Shown here: piece by piece, positions 17,431-27,197 of the stretch
How the letters are laid out: every line of letters begins with the position of its first letter
Numbering within the stretch: the stretch's first letter is position 1
From: Thiotrichaceae bacterium
GTDB lineage: Bacteria; Pseudomonadota; Gammaproteobacteria; Thiotrichales; Thiotrichaceae
Direction: 5' to 3'
DNA length: 45,116 nucleotides
NCBI GenBank assembly: GCA_026989145.1
Contig: JALSJU010000105.1
Span: forward strand, 1 to 45,116
Notes under the pieces: model-generated
The model's input: only the letters and a program-made list of their open reading frames with translations
Told to the model about the DNA's origin: nothing
Databases searched by the model: none
Translations under genes and position numbers: made by a program

Positions 17431-19365
17431 TTAAGCTAAAAGCTCAGCGCTACCCGTTGGGCAATTAATCACTTTATCAACATCCGTCCCTTCAGGAAAC
17501 TCCTGCGCCACAATCCACACTTGCGTAATCACATCACTGATATTTGGCAGGGCATTCAAAGTCGACTGAGTACGCTGAGGATCAAAGAAGGCAAAAGGCT
17601 CATCAAGGAAAATAAATTGCTGTTTATTACCAGTGTTCTTTGCCAGCTCTTCTGACATCGCTAAGCGCAACGCCAGCATGATCTGACGTTGTGTACCTGA
17701 GGATATTTCATCAAAATCCATATAACCACGCTTTTCATCAGAGTAGACCTGCACCGTAAAGTCATCAGCAACGCGTACTTTTTTATAACGCCCATTGGTA
17801 AATTTAGGCAAACTGTTAGCGGTTATTTCGGTAATATTTTTATTAAATAATCCAATTGAATCTTCTGCTGCACGTTGCATCAACCCCATTGAGGTATTAT
17901 TTACCGAGATTTTCCTTTCGCTATCCTTAATTATAGCATTCAGCGATTTTAACGTTGCGCGCAATTTTCCTGCATCATCAGAACGCCTTTTTTCTTTTTC
18001 AATATCCGTGCTTAGTGTTTTAGACAAACTACTAATTTCAACATTTTGCTTATCGAAGGTATCGGATAAACGAAGGACTGCCGCATTAATTTCTTCTGGA
18101 TCTGCCTCATAAGTACTAGCGTTTACAGCTAAAGAATCCAAGTTATTAAATTGCTCTTGTGGAGGTACAGAGAACAAAGACGCACCTTTAACTACTACTG
18201 GCTCTTCATGCGCAGAAGAATCTGTAACTGCAGTGTTCTGGGTGTTTTTTTGCATTAAGCTAACAACACGCTCTGGTAAAACACTTTCAACATCTGAGGT
18301 AACCACACCGTGGCCTTTTTGTAAGCTCTTAGAAAAATCTTCAGCCTTACCAGTCAACGCTTGCATAGTTTGCCTTGCCTTACCACGAACCATTAAGCTA
18401 ATTAAAAATCCAATACCTGTAATAATAGCAACGGGTAATAACCATGTCGAAATAGTACTATGTGTGTTAGCCAACTCATCCAAGCCGAAGATATTGATTA
18501 ACGGATTATCCAATAGCTTGGGGCGAAAATAATTGACTACCCATATTAGAAGTGATGCCAACATAACAGGGAAAAATAAAAAAGATAAAAACCCAAAGAA
18601 ACCACGCTTCTTTCGTGCTCCGAAGAAGCTTGTAGAATTTTCAGTGTACTGTTTTTCGTCCTCTGTTAACTCTGCCAATAAGGTTTCTCGCTGTTGCTTC
18701 TCATTCTCTAAGGTTTGGTCGGCATCCACCAGTTCAGGCAACCAAGTTTCATCGAGTTTTATCTCATCTAAAGCAGATTGTGTTGTAAGCACTTCTGGTT
18801 TGGCAGTATTAATTTTGTCTTGGTTTTTCGTATTATCTTTATCCAGCTCGCTACTAATCGCTGCATAGTCTCCAATACCTGCCATTTTTTTAATGGTAGT
18901 ACTTTGCGGTTCAGGTGTTGTTAGCTCTCGTTGAACTAAATAAAATGAGTTTGCAAAAGCATCGTAATCAAAACCAATGATTTTATTTAAAATTTTACTT
19001 ATTTCGGTATCATCTTCTAATACTTTTGGTGCTTTACCACCACCTAGAAGAAGCCTTTCTAGCTTAACTTTAACGTTGCCTTTGTCATCAACACTGCGGT
19101 ATAAATTAAAATTATTATCATCTGCAGTTGTAAAATTTATGCGCACTTCCGCGGCATCCGCGCCCCAATAAACTAGCTTTGAGAGGTTATTTTTATTTAA
19201 TGAAAAGGTTCGCCCAAACAGTGCAAAACAAATGGCCTCACCAATACTGGTTTTACCAGATTCATTTTTTCCTGAAACCGTAATCGTGCCGTTAGCAGGA
19301 ATATCAGTGACTTCAAGTTTGCTGTACTTACGAAAATTTTCTGCAAAGAGTGAGTTAATCAGCAT
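17431..19365 (-). CDS. Membrane-anchored SMC/Rad50-like ATPase
   Basis: 644 residues with split ABC-ATPase halves as in Rad50/SMC/RecF-type proteins. The N-terminal half has LFAENFRKYS and Walker A GKNESGKTS (32-40), plus a Q-loop region LVQREL. The C-terminal half has signature SSGTQRQ (about 555-561), Walker B FIFLDEP (about 584-590) and a late D-loop-like FFD. Coiled-coil-like segments lie between. Two transmembrane helices (about 257-279 and 307-325) interrupt the coil, so the protein is anchored in the inner membrane, recalling the YhaN-type architecture. No zinc-hook CxxC is seen. No Mre11/SbcD-like nuclease gene adjoins it. It overlaps the small upstream gene by 11 bp. Function is unknown; DNA repair or membrane-linked DNA handling are possibilities only. 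Confidence 0.8.
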   Translation of the reverse strand: MLINSLFAENFRKYSKLEVTDIPANGTITVSGKNESGKTSIGEAICFALFGRTFSLNKNNLSKLVYWGADAAEVRINFTTADDNNFNLYRSVDDKGNVKVKLERLLLGGGKAPKVLEDDTEISKILNKIIGFDYDAFANSFYLVQRELTTPEPQSTTIKKMAGIGDYAAISSELDKDNTKNQDKINTAKPEVLTTQSALDEIKLDETWLPELVDADQTLENEKQQRETLLAELTEDEKQYTENSTSFFGARKKRGFFGFLSFLFFPVMLASLLIWVVNYFRPKLLDNPLINIFGLDELANTHSTISTWLLPVAIITGIGFLISLMVRGKARQTMQALTGKAEDFSKSLQKGHGVVTSDVESVLPERVVSLMQKNTQNTAVTDSSAHEEPVVVKGASLFSVPPQEQFNNLDSLAVNASTYEADPEEINAAVLRLSDTFDKQNVEISSLSKTLSTDIEKEKRRSDDAGKLRATLKSLNAIIKDSERKISVNNTSMGLMQRAAEDSIGLFNKNITEITANSLPKFTNGRYKKVRVADDFTVQVYSDEKRGYMDFDEISSGTQRQIMLALRLAMSEELAKNTGNKQQFIFLDEPFAFFDPQRTQSTLNALPNISDVITQVWIVAQEFPEGTDVDKVINCPTGSAELLA

Positions 19366-19561
19366 TGAAAACCTCCCCTATAGCAATAGAGTCATCTAGT
19401 TTCTCAACCACTTGCTTTATCGCATCTTGATAGACTGAAAAATCAAAGTCATCTTGTTGCGATTGCTTTTTCACATCATCTTTACAAAACTCTGCGAAGC
19501 GTTTTACAGTCCCACTAAGACGCTCAGTTTTTAACCACCGTAACTCTAATTCTGCTGACAT
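19355..19561 (-). CDS. Small acidic protein coupled to the SMC-like ATPase
   Basis: A 68-residue protein beginning MSAELELRW. I choose the ATG at 19559-19561 because AGGAG sits 6 bases upstream; a TTG nine codons earlier (19588) would be the longer reading. Helical, charged composition, with no signal peptide or cysteine. The stop lies inside the ATPase gene (11-bp overlap), so the two are translationally coupled and probably work together. I recognise no family. It is separated from rho by a terminator, so the pair forms its own transcription unit. Confidence 0.7.
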   Translation of the reverse strand: MSAELELRWLKTERLSGTVKRFAEFCKDDVKKQSQQDDFDFSVYQDAIKQVVEKLDDSIAIGEVFNAD

Positions 19562-19611
19562 CCCCTTCTCCTGAAAATTGGCTTTCAATCTGAGTTAGAA
19601 TTTTAGCACAC

Positions 19612-19647
19612 AAAAAAGCCCTGATGAAAAATCATACAGGGCTTTTT
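19612..19647 (-). terminator. Rho-independent terminator downstream of rho
   Basis: An 11-bp stem (AAAAAGCCCTG with CAGGGCTTTTT), extended by ATGA/TCAT with one bulged base, closes a short A-rich loop. The minus strand then has six T residues. It lies 25 bp beyond the rho stop and ends the rho transcript before the small protein gene. The plus-strand version also has a T run, so it could work both ways. Confidence 0.85.
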
Positions 19648-19671
19648 ACAATCGAGACTTTTGTGCTACGC

Positions 19672-20928
19672 CTAGTTTTTCATGGAGTTAAAAAACTCTT
19701 CGTTTGTTTTGGTCTTCTGTAGTTTATCGAATAAGAATTCCATCGCTTCAACTTCACCCATAGGATGTAAAAATTTGCGTAGTATCCAAAGAGACTGTAA
19801 CTCTTCTTCATTAACTAGCAACTCTTCACGACGCGTACCAGAACGATTTACATTAATCGCGGGATAAACACGTTTTTCTGAGATTTTACGATCAAGGTGC
19901 ACTTCTGAGTTACCTGTTCCTTTAAATTCCTCGTAGATAACTTCATCCATTTTAGAACCGGTATCAACAAGCGCTGTAGCCAATATCGTTAAACTTCCAC
20001 CTTCTTCTAGATTACGTGCTGCACCAAAGAAACGTTTTGGCCGATGCAAAGCATTGGCATCGACACCACCAGTTAACACCTTGCCAGATGATGGAACAAC
20101 CGTATTATATGCACGCGCTAAACGAGTAATAGAGTCCAATAAAATTATGACGTCTTTTTTATGTTCAACCAGACGCTTGGCTTTTTCAATCACCATTTCA
20201 GCAATTTGCACATGCCGTGATGCTGGTTCATCAAAAGTAGATGAAACCACTTCGCCACGTACCATGCGTGACATTTCAGTTACCTCTTCAGGACGTTCAT
20301 CAATTAATAAGACAATTAAATGTGCATCTGGATGGTTGGTCGCGATACTCTGAGCGATGTTTTGTAGCATCATCGTTTTACCGGCTTTTGGTGGAGCGAT
20401 TATCAGACCACGCTGACCTTTACCGATCGGGGAAACTATATCAATCACTCGGGCAGTAATATCTTCGGTACTTCCGTTACCGCGCTCCATGCGTAAACGC
20501 TCATCTGGATGTAACGGAGTAAGGTTTTCAAATAAGATTTTGTTACGCGCATTTTCAGGAGGCTCAAAGTTTATGGTATCAACCTTTAGCAGTGCGAAAT
20601 ATCGTTCGCTATCTTTAGGCGTACGGATTTTACCTGCTACGGTATCACCTGTTCTTAAACCAAAACGGCGAATTTGGCTCGGCGACACATAAATATCATC
20701 CGCCCCAGCTATATAGTTACTATTACTTGATCGTAAAAAGCCAAAGCCATCCTGAAGAATTTCTAACACCCCATCACCGTAAATATCTTCTTTTTCTTTA
20801 GCGGCCGCTTTAAGTATGGCAAAGATAATATCCTGCTTACGTGCACGTGACATACCATCAACGCCCTTTTCTTTAGCGATGGCTATAATTTCATTGGGTG
20901 ATTTTTGTTTAAGTTCTGAAAGATTCAT
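19672..20928 (-). CDS. rho: Transcription termination factor Rho
   Basis: Rho is a hexameric RNA helicase that ends transcription. The 418-residue length matches E. coli (419). The N-terminal RNA-binding domain contains GFGFLRS and [10 protein letters not shown]. The motor has [17 protein letters not shown] (Walker A), [16 protein letters not shown] (Walker B), the Q-loop region [25 protein letters not shown] and the arginine-finger segment. The gene stands alone on the minus strand with a strong terminator behind it and a long divergent region before it; trxA, a frequent neighbour, is absent. Confidence 0.98.
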   Translation of the reverse strand: MNLSELKQKSPNEIIAIAKEKGVDGMSRARKQDIIFAILKAAAKEKEDIYGDGVLEILQDGFGFLRSSNSNYIAGADDIYVSPSQIRRFGLRTGDTVAGKIRTPKDSERYFALLKVDTINFEPPENARNKILFENLTPLHPDERLRMERGNGSTEDITARVIDIVSPIGKGQRGLIIAPPKAGKTMMLQNIAQSIATNHPDAHLIVLLIDERPEEVTEMSRMVRGEVVSSTFDEPASRHVQIAEMVIEKAKRLVEHKKDVIILLDSITRLARAYNTVVPSSGKVLTGGVDANALHRPKRFFGAARNLEEGGSLTILATALVDTGSKMDEVIYEEFKGTGNSEVHLDRKISEKRVYPAINVNRSGTRREELLVNEEELQSLWILRKFLHPMGEVEAMEFLFDKLQKTKTNEEFFNSMKN

Positions 20929-21381
20929 AAAGTAAATGTTATTTAATGTATAAGGATAGAATACGGCATGCTGAATAAAAAAAGTAAGTGCTGATGAATA
21001 AATAATTTATATATCAGTAATTGATTTATATATGTATGGAAACTTTGAATAAACCCAGTCTTAGTTAACGAAACTAGCAATTAGTTCGCTCGGCATGAAG
21101 TAGTTTTAGGAAAACTCACATTAGATGAATGCGAATATCCTACTAGCATACCATAACAAACCTCTTTAAGTCTACACGCTAAGCAACTTAAAGCATTTTC
21201 AAAAAAAAATATGCTAACAACAAGAATAATTATAAACTATCATCCCTTCTAGACTACCGTTCATTCTAAATATCAGTGCCTTTTAGAAAGTTTAGCTTTG
21301 GCAAAGCCTTCAGAATAGTTTAAAATCTGACCACTATTTGTACAGTTTATATACATTTTTTAATTTAGCGATACGGAAATT
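20929..21381. other. Long divergent intergenic region between rho and wza
   Basis: 453 bp of AT-rich DNA holding promoters for rho (minus) and wza (plus). I see no gene. An A9 run lies near 21201-21210, and an imperfect palindrome based on CGAA-CTA/TAG-TTCG lies near 21068-21088. No JUMPstart or ops sequence, often found upstream of polysaccharide operons, is visible. The length exceeds what two promoters need, so a long rho leader or additional regulation of the polysaccharide genes is possible. Confidence 0.5.
21327..21355 (+). promoter_or_regulatory. Possible sigma-70 promoter for wza-wzb-wzc
   Basis: CTGACC (21327-21332, four of six matches to the -35 box) and TATACA (21350-21355, four of six to the -10 box) are 17 bp apart. 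They end 26 bp before the wza ATG. The boxes are weak matches, so the call is tentative. Confidence 0.3.
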
Positions 21382-22497
21382 ATGACTATTAAAGCCCTCT
21401 CTCTCGGAATTATTGTCTCGGTTACTACCTTTGTAACAGGCTGCTCAAGCCTATACCCCCCAGGAATGCCTTCACTTGATACTGGAAAATCCGTAAAGCT
21501 TGTGAAAGCAGTACCTGGTAGAGACTATACCGTTGTTCCAATCGACTACAACGTTATAAAGAAAACAAGAGGACGGTACAGACATAACAATAAAATGAGA
21601 GCCACCAGAAAAGGTCATGCTCGGGGCGCTGGTGGTTACAAGTACATTCTTGCACCACAAGATATTTTAAGTATCACTGTATGGGATCATCCAGAACTCA
21701 CGATCCCTGCCGGGGAGTTTAGATCAGCTACCTCTGCGGGACATCAGATCGGCCCTGATGGCACAATCTTTTTCCCTTACGCTGGAAGAATTAAAGCTGG
21801 CGGAAGAACAACAGCTCAGGTTCGCTCAGTACTCGAGAAAAAACTAGCAAAATTCATTACCAAACCTCAAGTAGGTGTCGCTGTAGCAGCTTACAGAAGC
21901 CAAAAAACCTTTGTATCTGGCGAGGTGAATAAACCTGGAACCCACCCAATTAACGACGTTCCATTAACGATTCGAGATATTATCGCAAAATCTGGCGGTC
22001 TTTCTAAAGAGGCTGCTGACACCGCCTTATTTATTCACAACAAAAAACAAATAGCTATAGACTTAGAAGCGTTATACCGTAAAGGAGACAATTCACAAAA
22101 CTACGTTTTACGCAATGGTGACTCACTCCACATCGATAAGCTAGATCCTTACAAGAAAGTATTTGTTATGGGCGAAGTACTCAATCCAGGCAATGTAACA
22201 ATTGACCGCTTCGGTCTATCGCTTGCTGAAGCTTTAAGTACAGCTAAAGGTGTCAATGAAGAAACTGCCAACCCTATGGGTGTATTTGTTGTACGACAAG
22301 TAAATCCTAGAAAACCTACAATCTACCAGTTACAAATGACCTCAGTACATGCGATGGCGTTAGCTGAGCAATTTTCACTTCAGCCACGCGATGTTGTATA
22401 CGTTACTGCAACACCAATCACCCGCTGGAACAGAGTCATAAGCAAACTTCTACCAACGTTCACAAGCGCAGGTGCTGCTCGCGCTGTTGTTAAATAA
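21382..22497 (+). CDS. wza: Wza-like polysaccharide export lipoprotein
   Basis: 371 residues with a lipoprotein signal peptide (lipobox VTGC, Cys near residue 21). The polysaccharide export domain (YKYILAPQDILSITVWDHPEL through KPQVGVAVAAYRSQKTFVSGEV) is followed by two SLBB-type domains (PGTHPINDVPLTIRDIIAKSGG and VFVMGEVLNPGNVTIDRFGLSLAEALSTAKG). Wza proteins form an octameric outer-membrane channel for capsule or exopolysaccharide. The C terminus contains an amphipathic helix near TRWNRVISKLLPTF, as in barrel-forming Wza. It heads a wza-wzb-wzc operon (26 and 24 bp gaps) without glycosyltransferases. Confidence 0.93.
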   Translation: MTIKALSLGIIVSVTTFVTGCSSLYPPGMPSLDTGKSVKLVKAVPGRDYTVVPIDYNVIKKTRGRYRHNNKMRATRKGHARGAGGYKYILAPQDILSITVWDHPELTIPAGEFRSATSAGHQIGPDGTIFFPYAGRIKAGGRTTAQVRSVLEKKLAKFITKPQVGVAVAAYRSQKTFVSGEVNKPGTHPINDVPLTIRDIIAKSGGLSKEAADTALFIHNKKQIAIDLEALYRKGDNSQNYVLRNGDSLHIDKLDPYKKVFVMGEVLNPGNVTIDRFGLSLAEALSTAKGVNEETANPMGVFVVRQVNPRKPTIYQLQMTSVHAMALAEQFSLQPRDVVYVTATPITRWNRVISKLLPTFTSAGAARAVVK

Positions 22498-22523
22498 CTA
22501 AACGTTAGAGTAGATACAAAACA

Positions 22524-22952
22524 ATGTTCAAAAATATCATGGTGGTCTGCATTGGAAATATATGCAGAAGCCCTATTGGAGAGGTATTGCTTAAAGAGCA
22601 ACACCCTCACCTTAATATATTCTCATCGGGACTTGGGGCATTAGTTGGCAAGCCCGCTGACCCTTCATCTGTTGAATTAATGACTGAAAAAGGCATCGAT
22701 TTAACCCAACATCGTGCACAGCAAATTAATACGGTTTTGGTTGGTTCTGCAGATTTAATACTGGTGATGGAACAAAGTCATATTGATCGCATGCATTCTC
22801 AATACCCTGAGTCACGCGGTAAAGTACACTTGATTGGCAAGTGGATTGATAACCAAGAGGTTCCTGATCCCTACAAAAAGGATAAGACAGCATTTTCCAA
22901 CGCTTCTCAACTAATAGAAGCTGGACTCGAAGCTTGGAAAAATAAGCTCTAA
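22524..22952 (+). CDS. wzb: Low-molecular-weight protein tyrosine phosphatase (Wzb-like)
   Basis: 142 residues of the LMW-PTP family. The phosphate loop C-x5-R is C9-IGNIC-R15, followed by SP, and the general-acid aspartate sits in VPDPYKKD near residue 118. In capsule systems Wzb removes phosphate from the tyrosine-rich tail of Wzc, allowing cycling of polymer assembly. Its position between the wza-like and wzc-like genes, with a matching Tyr-rich tail on Wzc, supports that role. Confidence 0.93.
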   Translation: MFKNIMVVCIGNICRSPIGEVLLKEQHPHLNIFSSGLGALVGKPADPSSVELMTEKGIDLTQHRAQQINTVLVGSADLILVMEQSHIDRMHSQYPESRGKVHLIGKWIDNQEVPDPYKKDKTAFSNASQLIEAGLEAWKNKL

Positions 22953-22976
22953 AATAATAATTGGACAAAAATCCGT

Positions 22977-25211
22977 ATGACGGCGCAAACGCAACAAGGC
23001 TTAACTCAATTAAATCCAGAAGATGACGTAAATTTAAGACAACTCTTAAATACTGTATGGCAAGGCAAATGGCCTATACTATTTTTTATCTTAAGCTTTT
23101 TTACGCTCGCGTTTATCTATGCTTATGGAAAAACACCCATCTACCAAGCGGATGCTCTACTCCAAGTTGAAAAGAAAAAAAGCGGTGTTCCCGGTCTTGA
23201 AGACTTGGCCGGCCTCTCTTTGGAGGATGCAACCGTTAGCACTGAACTTGAGCTGATACGATCCAGAAAAATTCTAGGGCTTGCGGTTGAAGCATTAAAG
23301 CTAGATATTGTTGCAGAACCTAGACAGTTCCCGCTTTTAAGTAATGTTTATCGCAAGTTTTTCAGAGCGAGCGACGCCAACCCACTTGGCAAACTCCCCT
23401 CTGTATGGAGTAAGTTTGATAACTACACCCATAAATTTGCTTGGGGAGATGAAAGAATAAGGGTTGAAAGCCTAAAACTCCCGAGAAAACTACGCGACAT
23501 CTCACTAATACTGATCGCAGAAAAAAATAACCACTTTGTTATTCTTGATAAAGATGAAAACCTACTACTAAAAGGTAAAGTAGGTAGCCCTGCAATATCC
23601 AAAAATCGTGAAATAAAAATATTTATTTCTGAACTAAAAGCCTTACCAGGAACCCAGTTCAAACTCGAAAAAAAATCTAAACTCATTGCTATAGAGGCAT
23701 TACAAAAGAAACTACAAGCTGGAGAAAAAGGCAAAAAAACAGGCATCATGCAACTTATTCTTGAAGGACCAGATAAGAAAATAATCAGCCAAATTCTTGA
23801 TCATATATCAAGAACATACCTTGAACAGAACAAGTCACGAAGTTCAGAAGAAGCAAGCAACGCCTTAGGCTTTCTAGAAGAACAAGTGGGCCCAGTAAAA
23901 TCTTACCTTGAAAAGGCTGAAGCCCGTTTAAAACAATACAGAATCGAGAACAAAACAGCTGACCTCTCTTTAGAAACCAGTGCCGTTTTAAACGTAGTTT
24001 CCGCCCTTGATACCGAACTACAGAAACTATCTCTAAAAAAAGACGAACTAAAACAACGCTATACTGACAATCACCCCACGATACAAGCGATTGTTTCCCA
24101 AGAAAGGCAACTCAATAAACGCAAACAGGCAACTTTAGCCAAAATAGAACGTTTACCCAATAAACAACAGCACCTGCTTAAATTTGAACGTGACTTTAAG
24201 GTTGCAAGCTCCATTTATAATGATGTGCTTAATAATATCCAAGAGTTCAAAATAGCCAAAGCTAGTAGTGTTGGCAATGTCTATATCGTCGATACTGCAG
24301 TCACTCATGATAAAGCGGTTAAGCCCAAAAAAGCACTAATAGTTGCTATCGGAACATTACTGGGCGCCATTTTCGGTTTAGGACTTGTCTTTTTAAGAAA
24401 GATGCTCCGAAATACAGTTGAAGACCCTGAAGTCTTAGAAAGAAAAACTGGCATACCTGTTTATGCATCAATCCCCCTAAGTAAAAGTGTCACACTCACA
24501 AGCTTCCTAAGTACAAAAGACCGAAGGCAAAAATCTTTACTTGCTTTAGAGGACCCGACTGATCTTACCATTGAAAGTCTTCGTAGTTTACGCACTAGCT
24601 TACATTTTGCCTTACTTGAAGCTAAAAATAATATCGTGATGATTACAGGCCCATCACCGAATACAGGAAAATCTTTTATCTCATCGAACTTTGCAGCCGT
24701 TCTTGCTACAGCAGAACAACGTGTATTATTAATTGATGCTGATATGCGAAAAGGCTACTTGCAAAATGTACTGGACCTAGATGTATCACCAGGGCTATCA
24801 GAAATGATTAGCGGTAAAGTCGCTATTGAAGATGCTATCCATACTATTGCTATTGGTGAACATAGTTTAGATGTAATTACCCGCGGACAAACACCACCCA
24901 ACCCATCTGAATTATTAATGCACAGTAATTTTGGCGACCTTTTAAATGGCCTTTCTGAACAGTACGACTTAATTCTTATTGATACTCCACCCATTCATGC
25001 GGTAACAGACCCTGCTATTATTGGCAGTCATGCGGGAGTCGTATTCATGGTAGCTTACGCGGGCTTGCACCCAATAAGAGAAATTGAGCATGCTGTCTCT
25101 CGATTGGCTCAAACAGGGATAGAAACAAAAGGCTTTATCTTTAATGGTTATGTACCAAAGAAGGGTGGTTATGATTATGGTTATGGCTACTACTCTTACT
25201 ATAGCGATTAA
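22977..25211 (+). CDS. wzc: Wzc-like bacterial tyrosine autokinase, polysaccharide co-polymerase
   Basis: 744 residues. An N-terminal Wzz domain spans two membrane helices (about 33-52 and 448-468) around a large periplasmic coiled-coil region. The cytoplasmic BY-kinase has Walker A GPSPNTGKS (558-566), Walker A' LLIDADMRKG (about 583-592), Walker B LILIDTPPI (about 663-671) and the tyrosine cluster YDYGYGYYSYYSD at the extreme C terminus. Wzc controls chain length and export with Wza and is dephosphorylated by Wzb. It is the last gene of the operon; the next gene (dxs) is convergent, so polymerase and sugar-transfer genes must be elsewhere. Confidence 0.95.
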   Translation: MTAQTQQGLTQLNPEDDVNLRQLLNTVWQGKWPILFFILSFFTLAFIYAYGKTPIYQADALLQVEKKKSGVPGLEDLAGLSLEDATVSTELELIRSRKILGLAVEALKLDIVAEPRQFPLLSNVYRKFFRASDANPLGKLPSVWSKFDNYTHKFAWGDERIRVESLKLPRKLRDISLILIAEKNNHFVILDKDENLLLKGKVGSPAISKNREIKIFISELKALPGTQFKLEKKSKLIAIEALQKKLQAGEKGKKTGIMQLILEGPDKKIISQILDHISRTYLEQNKSRSSEEASNALGFLEEQVGPVKSYLEKAEARLKQYRIENKTADLSLETSAVLNVVSALDTELQKLSLKKDELKQRYTDNHPTIQAIVSQERQLNKRKQATLAKIERLPNKQQHLLKFERDFKVASSIYNDVLNNIQEFKIAKASSVGNVYIVDTAVTHDKAVKPKKALIVAIGTLLGAIFGLGLVFLRKMLRNTVEDPEVLERKTGIPVYASIPLSKSVTLTSFLSTKDRRQKSLLALEDPTDLTIESLRSLRTSLHFALLEAKNNIVMITGPSPNTGKSFISSNFAAVLATAEQRVLLIDADMRKGYLQNVLDLDVSPGLSEMISGKVAIEDAIHTIAIGEHSLDVITRGQTPPNPSELLMHSNFGDLLNGLSEQYDLILIDTPPIHAVTDPAIIGSHAGVVFMVAYAGLHPIREIEHAVSRLAQTGIETKGFIFNGYVPKKGGYDYGYGYYSYYSD

Positions 25212-25296
25212 TTGGCAAACAACTCAAGAGCTTCAGCGAACGATATCATATCACTTAGGCTGGTTTACTCTTGTAGAGAAAGAAGTAACTAAGGGG

Positions 25297-27186
25297 CTAG
25301 GCCACTGAGACTGACGAAACGTCATCCCACTTGTGATCAATAAAATTGCGTATCTGTTTAACAATACCCTCTGCCGATAAACCTATATCTACCAGCTGTT
25401 CTTCGCGAGTCGCATGTTCGATATAATTATCAGGTATACCTAAATTTATTATTTGCGTTTGCAGACCTTCCTCATTTAAAAACTCGCTAACCCCGCTTCC
25501 TGCACCACCCTGAACGGCATTATCCTCCAAAGTGACTATCAGCTCATGACCGATCAATAACTCCCTTATCAGGCTTTTATCCAATGGCTTTACAAAACGC
25601 ATATTAACCAGTGTTGCATCAAGCTCTTCCGCTGCTGCTGCTGCTTCATTCAACAATGAACCAAAAAGTAATATAGCGATACGTTTATGTGCTTGTTTAT
25701 TAGGCTGGCGAATGACTTCTCCTCTACCTATTTCCATCGCCTTCATCTGTGGCTGAACTTCTGCACCGACCCCAACACCACGAGGATAACGAATCGCTGT
25801 AGGGCTATTTTGCTGGTAGGCTGTGTAAAACATTTGACGACATTCATCTTCATTAGTCGGGGCCATAACAATCATATTGGGTATACAGCGAAGATAAGAT
25901 AAGTCGTAATTACCCGAGTGCGTAGGCCCATCAGACCCGACAAGACCTGCTCGGTCAATTGCAAATACAACCGGTAAGTTTTGTAGCGCAACATCGTGTA
26001 TTAACTGATCATAAGCACGCTGCAAAAATGTAGAATAAATTGCCACTACGGGCTTTAAACCATCACATGCCATACCAGCAGCAAGCGTTACCGCATGTTG
26101 TTCTGCAATAGCAACATCATAATAACGTTCGGGGAACTTTTCAGAGAACTCGACCAGACCTGAGCCTTCTCGCATAGCAGGGGTAATAGCCACAAGATCT
26201 TTTTCTATCTCAGCCATATCACATAGCCACTGCCCGAATACTTGAGTATAAGTCGGCAGTGATTTTTGGGTAGATTTTTTTACACCTGCTTTTAGGTCAA
26301 ACACAGATACCGCATGATATTCAACCGGGTCTCTCTCTGCCGGCTCATAGCCATTGCCTTTTTGAGTCACTACATGCAAGAACTTTGGCTCATTAATATC
26401 TTTGATATTCTCTAAAATATTTACAAGCTCAACAACATCATGACCATCAACAGGACCATAATAAACAAAACCCATTTCTTCAAACAGCGTTGCAGATGGC
26501 ATAATCATACCTTTGGTATGCTCCTCTGCCCTCCTCGCAAAACGCTTCATGCTCGGAGTATTTGATAGTAATTTTTTGCTACTTTCCCGCATACTGGAAT
26601 AGAAGTGACCCGATAATAAGCGTGCTAAATACTTACTTAAGCCACCCACATTTGGTGAAATCGACATATCATTATCATTTAAAACCACCAACATTTCAGT
26701 GTCAATATCGCCCGCATGATTAAGTGCTTCATAAGCCATACCTGCCGTCAATGCACCATCACCAATGACAGCAATTGCATGTCGATCTTTGCCTTGTTGT
26801 TTTGCTGCTAATGCCATCCCCAAGGCAGCACTTATGGAGGTACTTGAGTGCCCGACACCGAAAGCATCATAGTTACTTTCATTGCGACTAGGAAAACCAC
26901 ACAAACCACCCTTCTTTTTTATACTACCAAGCTCAGCACGGCGACCGGTAAGGAGCTTATGCACATATGCTTGATGTCCAACATCCCATATTAAGCGATC
27001 ATTTGGTGTATCATAAACATAGTGAAGCGCGACTGTGAGTTCTAAAGCACCAAGTCCTGACGCCAAATGCCCGCCAGATTCTGATACCGACTTTAATAAA
27101 AACTCCCTCACGTCTTTACAGAGTTCCGGCAAATCCTCTACCTCAAACTGTCTTAAATCGTGCGGTGTGTTTATTTTATTTAGCAT
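25297..27186 (-). CDS. dxs: 1-deoxy-D-xylulose-5-phosphate synthase
   Basis: Dxs condenses pyruvate and glyceraldehyde 3-phosphate with thiamine diphosphate, the entry step of the non-mevalonate isoprenoid pathway; DXP also feeds PdxJ. The 629 residues contain [15 protein letters not shown], the ThDP motif [18 protein letters not shown]...NDN and [23 protein letters not shown] follows, with Glu of the transketolase pyrimidine domain. The gene is 11 bp after ispA in the xseB-ispA-dxs order. It ends convergently with wzc. Confidence 0.98.
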   Translation of the reverse strand: MLNKINTPHDLRQFEVEDLPELCKDVREFLLKSVSESGGHLASGLGALELTVALHYVYDTPNDRLIWDVGHQAYVHKLLTGRRAELGSIKKKGGLCGFPSRNESNYDAFGVGHSSTSISAALGMALAAKQQGKDRHAIAVIGDGALTAGMAYEALNHAGDIDTEMLVVLNDNDMSISPNVGGLSKYLARLLSGHFYSSMRESSKKLLSNTPSMKRFARRAEEHTKGMIMPSATLFEEMGFVYYGPVDGHDVVELVNILENIKDINEPKFLHVVTQKGNGYEPAERDPVEYHAVSVFDLKAGVKKSTQKSLPTYTQVFGQWLCDMAEIEKDLVAITPAMREGSGLVEFSEKFPERYYDVAIAEQHAVTLAAGMACDGLKPVVAIYSTFLQRAYDQLIHDVALQNLPVVFAIDRAGLVGSDGPTHSGNYDLSYLRCIPNMIVMAPTNEDECRQMFYTAYQQNSPTAIRYPRGVGVGAEVQPQMKAMEIGRGEVIRQPNKQAHKRIAILLFGSLLNEAAAAAEELDATLVNMRFVKPLDKSLIRELLIGHELIVTLEDNAVQGGAGSGVSEFLNEEGLQTQIINLGIPDNYIEHATREEQLVDIGLSAEGIVKQIRNFIDHKWDDVSSVSVA

Positions 27187-27197
27187 TTATCAAGGTC

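Noticed and set aside
20929-21381. Search for a JUMPstart/ops element ahead of wza
   Set aside because: No GGCGGTAGCGTG-like sequence seen in the interval.
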